A stretch of 64,000 nucleotides of DNA from Bathynomus jamesi (Eukaryota; Arthropoda; Malacostraca; Isopoda; Cirolanidae): NCBI GenBank assembly GCA_023014485.1, contig JAJOZX010009476.1:58501-122500 (forward strand). Reading direction: 5' to 3'. Under the pieces are notes generated by a model. It was not told the origin of the DNA and searched no databases. It saw only the letters and a program-made list of their open reading frames with translations. Positions within the stretch are counted from its first letter, which is position 1. Every line of letters begins with the position of its first letter. The position numbers were made by a program, and so were the translations under genes. Shown in pieces: positions 20,541 to 33,037 of the stretch.

Positions 20541-21492
20541 GTATATATATATATATATATATAACTTCATTCAGAGGCTTGTTCTTAGGGAAGCGCGGCT
20601 TAAAGATGAACTGGAAAACCACGTATATAAAATTCTTATTTAGAAAATGTGTAAGGTACAAGCAGACGTTCCGGAAATATATTTCCATCTTCAATCCTAT
20701 AAAAATATTGAATTTTACAAAATTAAAAATTTTATAATTTGTTTAAAAAAAACAAAATAAAATTAAATGTTTAAAAATTAAAGAATTAAAAAAAAAATTA
20801 AATAATTAAAAAAATTTAAAAATCTTAAAATAGACAGATTAAAATAGACAGATTAAAATGAAATAAGATAAATAAAACTTACTTTGAATGTTATCGTTGT
20901 ACGCATCAAAATAGATATTGATATTTTAAAATAGTTAAATAGAAAAGCTACGGAAAGGATTAATACAAGCAGTTAAAACTTTAACATTATCACGTAATAG
21001 CGAGATTAACTATGAAACAAAATCGTTCAGAAAGGATTTGCTTTTCCAAATACATAAAGAATCTAAAATGTGGAGGTCGACAAGTTGGTTACTATTAACG
21101 GTACTTATAATTTGAAAGGAGGAAGGGTCAATAGGATGGTCTGCCTCCAAAACTGCTTTCTTGTTGAAGATTTTGAAAGTCTATTTAGAGGATGTGATGA
21201 GCGACTGGAAATTTCCCCCGAGGCTCGTCTATCCAAGTTTGTATCGACGATCAAGTTTGTATTTGAAGGAATAGACAACGGATGAGATCGGGTAATTTTT
21301 CTTTATGAAGAAAGTAAGATTTGACACTTTGGAAATTTGTAAATATGAACCGAAAATCAATTTCAGGATATAATGATGCAGATAGTGTAAATAGCTCGGT
21401 CTGTAGTTTCGGACTTAAATAATTATAAAAAGAAAAATTAAAAATATTGAATATATTTTGTAACAGTTGAAATATTATGAATCGGTTGATAG
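20541..21492. other. Unassigned AT-rich sequence
   Basis: A short (TA)n (20541-20562) precedes A/T-homopolymer-rich sequence with the direct repeat AAAATAGACAGATTA at about 20827-20860. The ORF at 21070-21285 (71 codons) resembles no family I know. No terminal repeats were found. Confidence 0.4.
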
Positions 21493-22566
21493 TAGGGTTT
21501 CTTTCCCGGGATCCCGGAATCCAGGGATCCGGGCTGTTTTTATTGGATTTGAAAATCCCGGGAATTGGACAAATATCCCGGGAAATCCCAGAATTTTAAA
21601 ATGACTTAATTTATTTTTTATTGATTTATTTGTTTTTTTCTTTTGTTATTAGAAGGCTCTTGGGTAGAATTAAAGAAAACTGCATAATATTTACCACATT
21701 TTATTCTACTTTTCTGCTTTCTTAAATGAACACCTACTAGCATTAGCAACTTAGAACAATCTAAAAGTGGGCCCGTATGCCAAAAACTGGCCGAGGGAAT
21801 GTCGCTAGCGCTGCGTATAATACGAGGAACCAAGTCTCAGTATATTATCTAGCGATCGCAGGCAACTCATCTTGCTCAGAGTTTAAGCAAGCATTTGAAG
21901 CAAGAACTGCAGTTATTCGAGACAATAGGGAACAGAACTTCAAACATCATGAATTTATTTGATGCACTGAAAACCATTCCGCCAACATCTGTTGAATCAG
22001 AAAGAGCCTTTTCTGCAGCAGGTTTATTTAGCACCAAGTTGAGAACTCGTCTTAGTGATAGAAGTATCGATTGTTTATGTTTTTTAAGAAGCTATTTTAA
22101 AAATGTTGATTGACTCTTTAAATATTTTAAGATAAATATTTTAAGATAAAATATGTTCAGATAAAAGGTATAAATTATTTTTTTTAATGAAGTTTCTTTT
22201 TCTTTTTCTTTTTTATTTGCAAATGCACTTAATTATAATTAAAGGAATATAATATTTTAACCTTTTATTTGTCCCCTGCAGATGAATAGCATGATAAATA
22301 TTATGTTTAATAAATAATAAATAGCTACCACTGATTGGTAAACTCAATTCAAGTATTACAATGCAAAAGTGGTCATCTAGGCATAAGCAATTGGTTATCC
22401 CAATTCTAAAAGGGTATTTTATCACTGAACAATAAAAAAAATTACCGTTCTCTTAAATATACAACCATTTCCTGGATTTCCCGGGATCCCGGGAATTGGC
22501 TTAATTTTTCCGGGAATTCCCGGGATTTCCCGAGATGAAGAAAGCTGCATATAAGGAGAAACCCTA
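21493..22566 (+). mobile_element. hAT element, 1074 bp, with SmaI-like repeated ends
   Basis: TAGGGTTTCTTTCC (left) and GGAGAAACCCTA (right) with a perfect 8-bp TSD, gttgatag (21485-21492, 22567-22574). Just inside each end are multiple overlapping CCCGGGATCCCGG and CCGGGAATTCCC palindromes, probably subterminal transposase-binding repeats. It carries a hAT transposase C-terminal remnant and so is an internally deleted derivative. Confidence 0.9.
21895..22113 (+). pseudogene. hAT transposase C-terminal (hATC) remnant
   Basis: 72 codons with IPPTSVESERAFSAAGLF followed by TKLRTRLSDRSIDCLCFLRS, the canonical hAT dimerisation block ending at a natural stop. An overlapping frame at 21777-21962 may hold earlier sequence out of frame. 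All upstream domains are missing. Closest in style to ZBED-like hAT proteins. Confidence 0.8.
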
Positions 22567-22574
22567 GTTGATAG

Positions 22575-23707
22575 GTTTTATCGAGAAACTTTTTGACGGA
22601 TGCTTGGAAGAGATGACGGGAAAAAGGTACAGTAGTTGGAAAAGAAAGTCTGAAGAAAAACAACTTCATGATAAAGAGATAAGAAAGAGGAGCAGAGATG
22701 AAATGCACGAGAAATTAAAGTCTTTATACCTTTCCTTTCAACCTTTCAAATGTTCCGTGGGATGATTCCTCATTTCACGAAGGTCGAGCTTGTCGCCCCT
22801 CCTCTCGAGTTGGCTTGGTGAAGTAGTGACTTGGTTTCTTGTACTCTCCACCTCACGTAGCCAGGTACGCCCGGCTCATCGGGGATTGTTCTGAGTCAGG
22901 CGTCTAATCTTTTTGAATATGCCCACCGCAACACCACTCATGTTCCTTAGTTCTTTGGGCAGCTGATTAAACAGTCTTGGTCCTCTCACAACAAAACTAT
23001 TTTTTTTCAGGGTTAAGGATGTTCCCTGTCTCGCCTTTAATTTGGGAACACGACACAGTCTTCCTTTTCTACTTTCCATCGTTGTTTGGGGAGTTACAGG
23101 GTTCAGAGTAAGATTAGGGACTAGTTTCTCCATTGTTTTCCAAGTGTAAATGATGGTGTATCTCCCTCTTCTCCTTTCCAGTGAATATAGGTTTAATTCG
23201 CGCAACCTTTCCCAGTAATTTAGCTCTTTGCACCCATTGATCTTGGCTGTGAAGCTTCTCTGAATCCTTTCTAGCTGTCTAATGTCTTCTTTTTTATCCG
23301 GGCATGTTAGAACCGAGCAGTATTCCAATTTGGGTATGATCAGCGTTTTCAGTAGAGGAATCATTATATTCCTATCCCTTCGTTTAAAGGTTCTCAGTAT
23401 CTGCCCAGTTATTCTCTTTGCTCTGTTTACTGCTATCTTATTTTGCGTTTCAAATTTCGCATCATCAGTCATTACAACTCCTAAATCTTTGGCTTTAGAA
23501 TTTCTCTGAATTTCCTGTCCATTTGGGGTATAGTATTCCATAGATTTTAAGTCCTCCCTTTTTCCATACCGTAACAGTTGAAATTTCTGTGTTAAACTTC
23601 ATATTGTTGTCTTCCGCCCACTTGTAGATTCTGTTCATGTCTGCTTGTAGAGATTCTATATCATTTGAGTTTCTTATTTTCCTACTGATCTTTGTGTCAT
23701 CGGCAAA

Positions 23708-23708
<1 letters not shown>
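22575..23708 (-). mobile_element. CR1 (PHD/CCCH family) fragment, 5' truncated
   Basis: Minus-strand 3' part of the family represented in full at 58660-62760. The 3' terminus at about 22730-22760 carries GAAAGGTTGAAAGG-type short repeats typical of CR1 ends. The body encodes the RT C-terminal region. The 5' truncation point at 23708 abuts a long (TA)n. The adjoining 22575-22729 holds an unassigned short stretch. Confidence 0.8.
22876..23708 (-). pseudogene. CR1 ORF2 C-terminal region
   Basis: Begins inside the RT catalytic motif C (FADDTKI, about 23680-23705) in the frame of 23495-23705, shifts near 23560, then continues openly at 22876-23541: KDLGVVMTDDAKFETQN, LEYCSVLTCPDKK, YWERLRELNLYSLERRR and FVVRGPRLFNQLPKELRN, the usual C-terminal signatures of this family. 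Motifs A and B of RT and the endonuclease are lost by 5' truncation. Confidence 0.85.
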
Positions 23709-23790
<82 letters not shown>

Positions 23791-23943
23791 ACACACAGAC
23801 CGTGCATGGAACAAGGAACTCTTCTGGGATAATTAAATCCACTATAGTCCATTATCCCAGAAGAGTTCCTTGTTCCATGCACGGTCTGTGTGTATCATAA
23901 AAAACTCAGGGAACCATTCTGAGTTCATTCCCATATATATATT

Positions 23944-24018
<75 letters not shown>

Positions 24019-24037
24019 TATATATATATATATATAT
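23709..24037. repeat. Two long (TA)n tracts flanking a perfect hairpin
   Basis: (TA)n at 23709-23787 and 23933-24037. Between them 23788-23899 is an inverted repeat with arms of about 46 bases (starting GATACACACAGACCGTGC), identical by eye, around a 17-base loop. The hairpin has no element-type ends and resembles other paired tails in this window. Confidence 0.9.
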
Positions 24038-24039
24038 GA

Positions 24040-24610
24040 AAATGAAAGTGAAAATGAAAAGGTTTATTGGCAGACTATAGTCCATATGACAAATATTATT
24101 AATACAATGACAGTTCACATATTAAGGATAGGAATATATACAGTTGATTAGAAATAATACAGTAATGTCGAGGTTAAGTGGAGCTACAGACAGACGTTTT
24201 CGTATCAAGAATTCCATAGCTTAGAAGATAAACGGCAGGACTCATGGATAACTTGGATAATCGGGTTGGTTGATTTTTTAATTCTTTGCATTAGACATAT
24301 TGAGCACGTCTTGTTACCTCCGGGAAGCTCGGGACATTGAGGGTAGAAAACATTTGCGAAGCTGAGTATCTCGGGGGTAATTTATATAAGGGTCTAAAAG
24401 ACCCGTTGTACAGTCAAATTTAGGGTTCTGCCAAAACCTTTTTTATAATTTACCCAGAGTTGCTGTCCATACATATTACTGCAGAAAGTACGAAAGAGAG
24501 TGTCTTTAGCTTCACTTGTACAGAACCGAAAGTTCCTTATAGTCATATTCGCTTTAGCACAAAGGCTTCGAGATTGTTTTCTTATATCTGAGTCATCACT
24601 CAAGGAGCTG
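24040..24610 (-). pseudogene. Non-LTR retrotransposon RT C-terminus and 3' end
   Basis: The minus-strand open frame 24394-24603 reads DDSDIRKQSRSLCAKANM, CTSEAKDTLFRTFC and MYGQQLW, the C-terminal region of a LINE RT distinct from the CR1 families here (Rex/Babar- or Jockey-like). The frame is broken downstream. A poly(A) signal AATAAA (inverse of 24063-24068) precedes a TTTTCATTTTC-type short repeat at the 3' terminus (24040-24062). 5' truncated before the RT core. Confidence 0.65.
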
Positions 24611-24614
24611 GTAA

Positions 24615-25225
24615 TACACTGAGCGGCAGAAAAATCGAGCCACTTGGAATATTGCGAAAAGCAAAACAGCGGGCAAGCTTCTGTTTATAAAATTTTAAAA
24701 TTGAAAATATAGTCTATGAGGCAACCAAATAACGACACAAAACAACGTCAGCTGCGTACACACTCGCTGTAACGAATTTTCGACTTCTTTTAAGAATTCG
24801 ACAGTCTGACATTCAATTGCTCTTAGACTGCTAGTGACACTTTTTTCTTCCACTAGTGGGAGTAGGCATTTGCGTTTAGTAACAGATAGACTTCTAATTC
24901 TTTTGGGTTTCAGAAGTGGACATTTACAATGGATTTCAGTGCCGTGAACGTCGCAAGAGTCGTCGCCCTAATTGAAGATGGTCGGAGCCAGCGTTACGTC
25001 GCCGATGCGCTAGGAATTCCAGGAACAACGGTTCGACATGTCTACCAACGCTATGTAGAGACAGGAGAGTACACCCGAAGACCAGGATCTGGAAGATCAC
25101 GCTGCACATTTGCTCGTGACGATCGTCTCATCGTCTTGAAGATTTAATCTTCGAACATCCGATGGACAGGAAAGAGTGTGGAGAAGAACAGGAGAAAGCC
25201 CGTGAACAATACTCGTCCCATTGGA
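24615..25225 (+). mobile_element. Tc1-like element, internally deleted
   Basis: The 5' end CACTGAGCGGCAGAAAAATC is a classic Tc1-type terminus. The ORF at 24929-25147 (72 codons) encodes the N-terminal paired-like HTH: VVALIEDGRSQRYVADALGI and VYQRYVETGEYTRRPGSGR. Sequence then jumps to a piece resembling the late catalytic region (VWRRTGE, about 25175-25200) before running into (TA)n, so the DDE core is missing. Confidence 0.75.
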
Positions 25226-25228
<3 letters not shown>

Positions 25229-25294
<66 letters not shown>

Positions 25295-25302
25295 TATATA
25301 AT

Positions 25303-25351
<49 letters not shown>
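25229..25351. repeat. (TA)n microsatellite with TATAATA variants
   Basis: About 120 bases of imperfect TA repeat between the Tc1 relic and a SINE. Confidence 0.95.
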
Positions 25352-25770
25352 TGAATAGAAACGACATAAGTGTTAAGGAACGTTTCTGCACACGAGGAGG
25401 AGAGATAACGAATAAATGAAAAATGAGGCGAACCGCCCGGGAATCGAACCCAGGGCCTTCCAATTGCCGGCGGTTTATATACTGCGCGGTCATTGCAGTT
25501 ATATGCGCATATTCACGATTTGCGAGGGTGCCCTCTCAGGGCATTGGTTTCTGCCCTATGTGGGAGAATTTCGATTTGTGATTAAGTGAGGGCCGTAGCA
25601 TAATGGTAGCGCGTCCAACCGGCAATTGGAAGGCCCTCGGTTCGATTCCCGGGCGGTTCGCCTCATTTTTCATTTATTCGTTATCTCTCCTCCTCGTGTG
25701 CAGAAACGTTCCTTAACACTTATGTCGTTTCTATTCATTTATATACTGCGCGGTCATTGCAGTTATATGC
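25352..25770. repeat. Inverted pair of tRNA-derived SINEs
   Basis: Minus copy at about 25352-25468 (inverse B box GGGAATCGAACCC) and plus copy at about 25505-25770 with A box AGCATAATGGTAGCGCG, B box GGTTCGATTCCCGG and tail CGTCGTTTC-type end. The right end again meets (TA)n at 25775. The plus copy includes a leader block (GGGTGCCCTCTCAGGGCA) that also occurs in the 266-bp units at 53185. Confidence 0.8.
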
Positions 25771-25774
<4 letters not shown>

Positions 25775-25810
<36 letters not shown>

Positions 25811-26238
25811 CATTCAAACTTTCAAATGTTCCGTGCAATGATTCCTCATTTCACGAAGGTCAAGCTTGTCGCCCCTACTCTCGAGTTGGCTTGGTGAAGT
25901 AGTGAGTTGGTTTCTTGTACTCCCCACCCTGGCTCATCGGGGATTGTTCTGAGCCAGGCGTCTAATCTTCTTTTGAAGATGTCCACTGCAACACCACTCG
26001 TGTTCCTTACGTCTTTGGGCAGCTGATTAAACAGTTTTGGTCCTCTCACAACAAAACTTTTTTCTTTCAGGGTTAAGGATATTCCCTGTTTAGCCTTTAA
26101 TTTGGTCTTCCTTTTCTACTTTCCACTGTTGTTTGGGGAGTTACAGGGTTCAGAGTAAGATTAGGGACTAGTTTCTCCATTATTTTCCAAGTGTAAATAA
26201 TGGTGTATATCTCTCTCTCCTCCTTTCCAGTGAATATA
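25775..26238 (-). pseudogene. CR1 (PHD/CCCH family) 3' fragment
   Basis: (TA)n(CA)n at 25775-25810, then the family 3' terminus at 25811 and, on the minus strand, GPKLFNQLPKDVRNTSGV (25846-26049) and MEKLVPNLTLNPVTPQTT (about 26110-26200). It ends at 26238 where mariner D begins; deletions relative to the 22876 copy are evident. Confidence 0.8.
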
Positions 26239-26982
26239 TCGGGTCGGCAAAAAAAAAAGGGACACCTCGAACTTTGGCTGTAAAATCCAAAGTTATGGTC
26301 AGATTTCAATATTTTTTTCACACCCCACATCTAAGTACATTTCTTATACGGTAAGGGGATTTCAAAGAAAACTAATGAAAATTACGGATTCATTGAACAT
26401 TTCTTTATGCCACTGGAAATTCTCCATTTACACTACTACTGCATTGCATGTGCGGATAAAAAGTTACAAAGTACTCACATATGGTGCTACCTTGATGTTA
26501 AAAAACTGCTCGATATGTTTACCACGAACTTCTACAAACATTTTTAGTCTAGGACGGAACTCATCTATGGCTTTATTGATTTGTTCTTGTGGTAGCTCAT
26601 CCCATTTTTCCAGAAGAAGCTGTCGTAAATGAGCGACATTTCTTACTTTGACCCGATAAATTCTCTGTGACAAATTTTCCCAAAGGCCGTATCTCCTGTT
26701 TTATCGATTTTCTCGAGAAGCTTGTCCAAACCTCCTGCAGTTGGCTTACGTTAATTAAAATCGCTTTAATTATCAACTTGAACCTATGATTAGCAAGATT
26801 TTTCTGGAATATTCGCCACAAATCCAATTTCTCAGCTAAAATGCTAAAAGATGACATACAAACCATAAAATTACCTAGTACTAACATACTAAAATTGTAT
26901 GGTTCATATACCGTATTTGCGTATTTGCCGAGATATGAAGGATTTATGATAAAAGGCCTCCCTTGTTTTTTTGCCGACCCGA
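26239..26982 (-). mobile_element. Mariner-like element D, deletion derivative
   Basis: Ends TCGGGTCGGCAAAAAAA (26239) and TTTTTTTGCCGACCCGA (26982). It inserted in CR1 sequence next to TA on the left. Encodes only a transposase tail (26464-26673, minus) with YRVKVRNVAHLRQLLLEKW and EQINKAIDEFRPRLK, the C-terminal region of Tc1/mariner transposases. The rest of the interior is unrecognised. Confidence 0.7.
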
Positions 26983-27057
26983 CAATGCTGTAGTAGTGTA
27001 AGTGGAGAATTTCCAGTGGCCTAAAGAAATGTTCAATAAATCTGTAATTTTCATTAG

Positions 27058-27095
<38 letters not shown>

Positions 27096-27098
27096 TAT
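26983..27098. repeat. Inverse copy of 26365-26448 plus (TA)n
   Basis: About 80 bases immediately right of mariner D are the reverse complement of sequence inside it (26365-26448, including GCCACTGGAAATTCTCC). A (TA)n follows at 27062-27098. The inverted duplicate straddles the element boundary, suggesting a rearrangement or a foldback structure. Confidence 0.7.
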
Positions 27099-27416
27099 CG
27101 TAAAGAACGACGCTTGTATAGGAGATATTCCGCGCAAGACGAGAGAGAGAGAACGAAACAAATGAAAAAATGAGGTAACCACCCGGGATCTTCCGATTGC
27201 CGGTCAGATGCGATACCATTACACCATGGGCCTCACTCTCCCAAATGCCGTAATTCTTCTACATACTCGCAGAAACCAATGCCCCAAGGGGGCACCTCCC
27301 GCATGCCGTAACATTATATACATTCAACTGCAAAGAACACGCAGTATAAATAACGTAAAGAACGACGCTTGTATAGGAGATATTCCGCGCAAGACGAGAG
27401 AGAGAGAACGAAACAA
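27099..27416 (-). repeat. tRNA-derived SINE, 1.25 units of a 255-bp repeat
   Basis: CGTAAAGAACGACGCTTG recurs at 27099 and 27354, period 255. On the minus strand a tRNA-like part (GTGTAATGGTATCGCATC, then GATCCCGGGTGG) is partly degraded at the B box. The unit is the same as the 266-bp units at 53185-53866. Confidence 0.8.
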
Positions 27417-28334
27417 ATGCAAACCCACATCGCAAGCCTATTAATAATAACTCTTCTGTGCATTTTTATTCTGACCATCATCCCTCGATAAAATCTTTTA
27501 TTTTTTCTATGTTTCTTAGAGCATTGAGAGTTGTCAGTCCTGAATTTTAAATACAGAATTATGCAATATCATGAATATTGGTACTAAATTATTTTATCCT
27601 ATTTCATTTTTAGATAACTGCCTTAGGAAAGCCAAGAATAGGTATTATAATAGTGTAACTGTAAAGGAATTTGAGCGTAAAAATATCTTTAGCCTACCTT
27701 ACCATGTTAATTTTTAATATCTTCCGACTTTACTTAAAGCAATTGGTATCAATGTAGTCTTTAAGTATAATAATACTGTTAATTAAATCACTCCTAATAA
27801 AGAATAGCCCGGATAATATGGTTGGTTGTGTGTATTTGATTGGATATACACAATGTAACTCAGTATATATAGGCCAAACGGGTAAAACGTTAGATATTAG
27901 GGTAAAACAGCATAAATATGCGTGTAGAACAGCAAATTAATTTTAATGCATTGTTTAACCATATGTACAGTATATATGTAATCATAGTATCAAGTGGGAT
28001 AGTTCTAAAGCGCTCGTTAAAAACACAAATATAATTGAAAGGAATATTCTAGAATGTGAATTTATCCATTTTAAAAATAATTTCAATAACAGTGCGGGAA
28101 TGTATAAAATTGATAATATCCTGTTAACAAGAGTTAATGAGAGGCAAAAGGAATTTTATTTATGTGCTAATCTTTGTTTTTTGTCCCGCTGTATATACTT
28201 CGGTCATCTTGCCTTCTCCCTTCATTCCCTGACAAGGTGTACTTCTGAATACACAAAAAGCCTTGGAATCATTTTTCTTTTTCCTTGTGGGTTTGCATCA
28301 TTATTCATTTCACGTGTTTAAGTGTGAAATCATC

Positions 28335-28337
<3 letters not shown>
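27417..28337 (+). mobile_element. Penelope-like element C (family 2), 5' truncated
   Basis: Starts directly after SINE sequence. Translated pieces in shifting frames parallel PLE A: VHFYSDHHPSIKSF (about 27455), CLRKAKNRYYNSV (27615), a degraded GIY-YIG domain VYLIGYTQCNSVYIGQTG (about 27828-27885) with RVKQHKYACRT, and an open tail at 28100-28321. The 3' terminal region (28228-28337) has the CCTTGGAATC...CCTTGTGGG tail and abuts (TA)n at 28337-28396. Confidence 0.8.
28228..28272 (+). ncRNA. Hammerhead-like motif in PLE family-2 tail (degenerate)
   Basis: CTGACAAGGTGTA ... TACACAAAAAGCC: the position of CUGANGA and GAAA boxes around a GTGTA/TACAC stem, with both boxes mutated here. The better-preserved relatives are at 52386-52430 (GACGAGGTGT ... 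TACGAAAC) and in the inverted pair at 19797-19925 (TACACGAAAGGC). Confidence 0.35.
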
Positions 28338-28396
<59 letters not shown>

Positions 28397-28398
<2 letters not shown>

Positions 28399-29144
28399 TA
28401 GGTGTAGTAAATCTTTATCCAGACTCGGAAAAAATCTAGATTTAAAGGTATTTTGAGTAATTTGGATTCAAATTTTAAGACATTTGGCTGGATTTGGATT
28501 CTGCCATTTACTCATGCGACTGAAAAATTAAACTGTGGTCAGAGTGAAGTGCAGAAACTGATAACCAAGACGACCAAGACGGTTATCAGTGGTTACAAAA
28601 ACATCTCAAGGAGGAGATTGTAGACACCAGTCGACAAGGGAAGTACTCCGTGGAAGAGGGGATGTTAAGCAGAAGACAGGGAGTGCTGGAACTCCCATTT
28701 CTTCTGTCACTGTCCTCCTTAGCTGATCTTTTACCGTGTTTCATCTACCCTGTGAGTAGTCCAGCATGCTCTCAAATACACACTTCTCACTCTATTCTTC
28801 ACTAGGCATACATGCATTTCACACACTACACACTCTTTTCAAAATTTATTAAAAAAAAAAAGTAATAATATAGCATTGTAGGCTTCAGAGACCTTGATTT
28901 TGGTTCTCTCCTTATATAGCGGGGGGAGGGGTTGCGGGGGCTCGCCCTTGCCCCCTCCTTCCTACGTAAAAAGAAAGAAAACAGAAGGCGAAGTGTCATT
29001 CAAGGTACAAACTCAAAGGGTTTGTAGACCCCCACAAATAATGTCACTTTCTTGCAGAGAACGGATGTTCTAATCGTTAATTGCATAAAAAGGGGTAAAG
29101 TCAACGTGTCTCGGCTGAATTCTTTAATTGTTTACAGTCGACAG
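28397..29144. other. Unassigned sequence
   Basis: No protein family recognised. A G-rich then C-rich block at about 28920-28965 (GGGGGGAGGGGTTGCGGGGG) resembles the subterminal region of some DNA transposons, but no partner end was found. Confidence 0.4.
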
Positions 29145-29342
29145 GGATCAATGAAAGAAAGCCACCCCCAGCCTTCTTTAGTTAGCTTTATAAGGCTAAC
29201 TAACGAAAATATAGCGACCTAACCTAACCAATCGTCAAGGGCGTACAGTTAACATAACGATTGGTTAGGTTAGGTCGTGATATTTTCGTTAGTTAGCCTT
29301 ATAAAACTAACTAGGCTGGGGGTGGCTTTCTTTCATTGATTC
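29145..29342. mobile_element. 198-bp foldback MITE with 8-bp TSD
   Basis: Arms of about 85-90 bases are near-perfect inverse copies (ends GGATCAATGAAAGAAAGCC and GGCTTTCTTTCATTGATTC) with the centre carrying CCTAACCTAACC and its inverse. A perfect 8-bp TSD, gtcgacag, lies at 29137-29144 and 29343-29350. No coding capacity. Could be hAT-related by TSD length, though the ends lack the usual CA/TA start. Confidence 0.85.
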
Positions 29343-29350
29343 GTCGACAG

Positions 29351-29900
29351 TGTTAAACGAAAAGTGACATGAGCCAGAAAGATGAAATAGTTCTGTGGCT
29401 TTATGGAAGTCTCTTCTGTTCTCGGACGAATCTCTGTTTAATCACAGTTCGTGTCGTAGAATAGCCCATCGGTATGGAGAATGATTAAACAATACTTTCA
29501 TTAATTCTGTTGACAGATCACAGTCCAAAACGGCGGTCATGGTATGAACAACAATTCTGGTTGGTGGAAAGTCAAACCTGATGTTTATTCATTGATAAAG
29601 ATCCTTATGGTGCTAAGGTAATCATTTTCCATTGTCCTAACAGTGCATATGTTTTGCCGAAAATACACAATATTACACAACTGCTGCGAGAGGTTTATGC
29701 TACATGTTGCGCCTCTAAAAATACCATTCATTGGAAGAAACAAAAGGGGCAGCAGGTTCTTCCCTGATGAACGCCTAAAACCTTTGACGCGAATGAACCT
29801 TAATGACCACTTTTTGGATAATTTTTATGATCAACCATGAAAGCAAAGAATTCCACTCACGTCTGAACAGATCAAAAGAAGACTAACTAAACTTTAGCAA
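29351..29900 (+). pseudogene. Possible Tc1-like transposase remnant
   Basis: Around 29405-29450 the plus strand gives LFSDESLFNH, the first-Asp region of Tc1-like transposases; downstream frames are broken. The ORF at 29643-29840 is not clearly related. Only the motif supports the call. Confidence 0.4.
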
Positions 29901-29991
29901 AGTCTTCATCTTGTCATAATATGAAAACTTATACAGTACCATTTTCATGAGAACCTCGCAAAAACTTATATGAATTGGTTGGTTTTCTTCT

Positions 29992-30108
<117 letters not shown>

Positions 30109-30179
30109 GTAAAATTAATGTTACAAAATATTAGAAACAATATAATATTTGAAAATATAATATTTTAATATTTTGTATA

Positions 30180-31315
30180 CTGTATTTCAGATTCCCCTTC
30201 ATTAGTTTGAGGTAAACTATTTAGAAGCCGCTTCCAAAGGTCACAGTGATTCTCTCCTATTCCTTATTGCTTTTTATTGTGTTGGTCAGATTTCGATGAA
30301 CACTTAATAATTTTAAATAATTTTCTTTAAAGTTGTCCATAAACGTTCAATAGGAATCAGTTCTGGAGATTGAGGAGATCACTCGAGGCGGTACACTCGT
30401 TCTTTTGCGGGGCAACTCTTACTGACAAGTGATTTATGGCGTGTGACATTGTCTCATTGAAAAATAACGTCAGATGTCACCGATTCTGGGCATAATTTGT
30501 CGATAGAAAGCTTTCAAGATCTTTCCTAGCTCGCGTGTCTGTATAGATTTGAAAGTTCATTCTGCTCTCACATAAAAGCAGTTTCCCAACACCTGATGAA
30601 AACACGCATCTTCTCATCATGATGTTACCTTCTCAAACTATGACTTGTAGGGACAGTATAATTATTATTATACGTCTTTTCTACTCTCCTTCTTACCAAA
30701 GTTGGACCTGAGTTTTAATAATTTGTCTTCCCGGATGGTTGTCACCTTTTTCTGACCTCGTCGATGCTTATTGGCATGACGCCTAGACCCCTTATAACGT
30801 TTTAATGTGGTTTAAACGGCACATCTTCAATATTTTAATTGTTTTGCAATTGCAAGTTGGGAAAACCCATGAGGTGACAGTATTTGAGATCTCTCAATTT
30901 CGGTTAATTCTCTTGTTTTTACCGTTATGTGCACCAGTTCACATATGTTTACCACACTAAAGTCACACGATTCAAAAGTGACACGCAATGAATGTGAAAA
31001 CTGATCAAAATTCTTCTCCGAAAGTTACTCGATAATGATAACACTGAAAACCTTTTACCGCGAAACACACTTCCATTAGGTAAAACCTACGAACTTTCTT
31101 TGAGCTACTTATGCGCAAACATTATAAGACAAATTATCAAAATTTTATCCGCGGTACGCCTTAATTTAATCGTTTATAAACGTCTGGGTTGAATAGGTAC
31201 CGTTTCAAATAAGCACATTCAGCCTTAATTAACCCTACAAAAACTCCCAACGTTAAAGGGCTCTAAGCAATTTTGAAGGTATTTTAAGGCTGTCTAATAC
31301 TTTCGACGCAGTACA
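30180..31315 (-). pseudogene. Tc1-like transposon with decayed transposase
   Basis: On the minus strand the right end (about 31290-31315) reads TACTGCGTCGAAAGTATTAG, a Tc1-type terminus. The N-terminal HTH appears at about 30900-30700 (SPHGFSQLAIAKQLK, then RRGQKKVTTIREDKLLKL) and the late catalytic part at about 30460-30320 (FQWDNVTRHKSLV with the second Asp, WSPQSPELIPIERLW with Glu in the third position, as in DDE-type relatives). Multiple stops and frameshifts. The partner terminus on the left was not found. Confidence 0.75.
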
Positions 31316-32647
<1,332 letters not shown>

Positions 32648-32985
32648 TGTATATGGAGCTAATGGGCAAAAACAGTTGACACGACAGTAGTCATGGAGAC
32701 TATAGTTATGATTCACTGAAGCATTGAAAGAAGGTGAAAAAATGGGCCTCATATATATAATACTTTTAACAAAGCCTCCATTCTATTCCGCATTCCACTA
32801 AATGAAAAAGCTTTGCCCAGCATGCCCTGACCTCCATGCCCAGTTACGGGTCATGGGTTTCCACGGAGGGAGCGACCAAACTAAGGGTTTTTCTTTCCAT
32901 TTTTCAGTTCAATATTTTTTGTTCATATTTTTTTCCTTATTTTTTTCTTTTCTCATTTTTTGCTTTATTTAAATTCTTTGGATTG

Positions 32986-32989
<4 letters not shown>

Positions 32990-33037
<48 letters not shown>

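Noticed and set aside
21070..21285. Conserved small protein
   Set aside because: Single short ORF in AT-rich sequence; no family resemblance and no second copy in the window.
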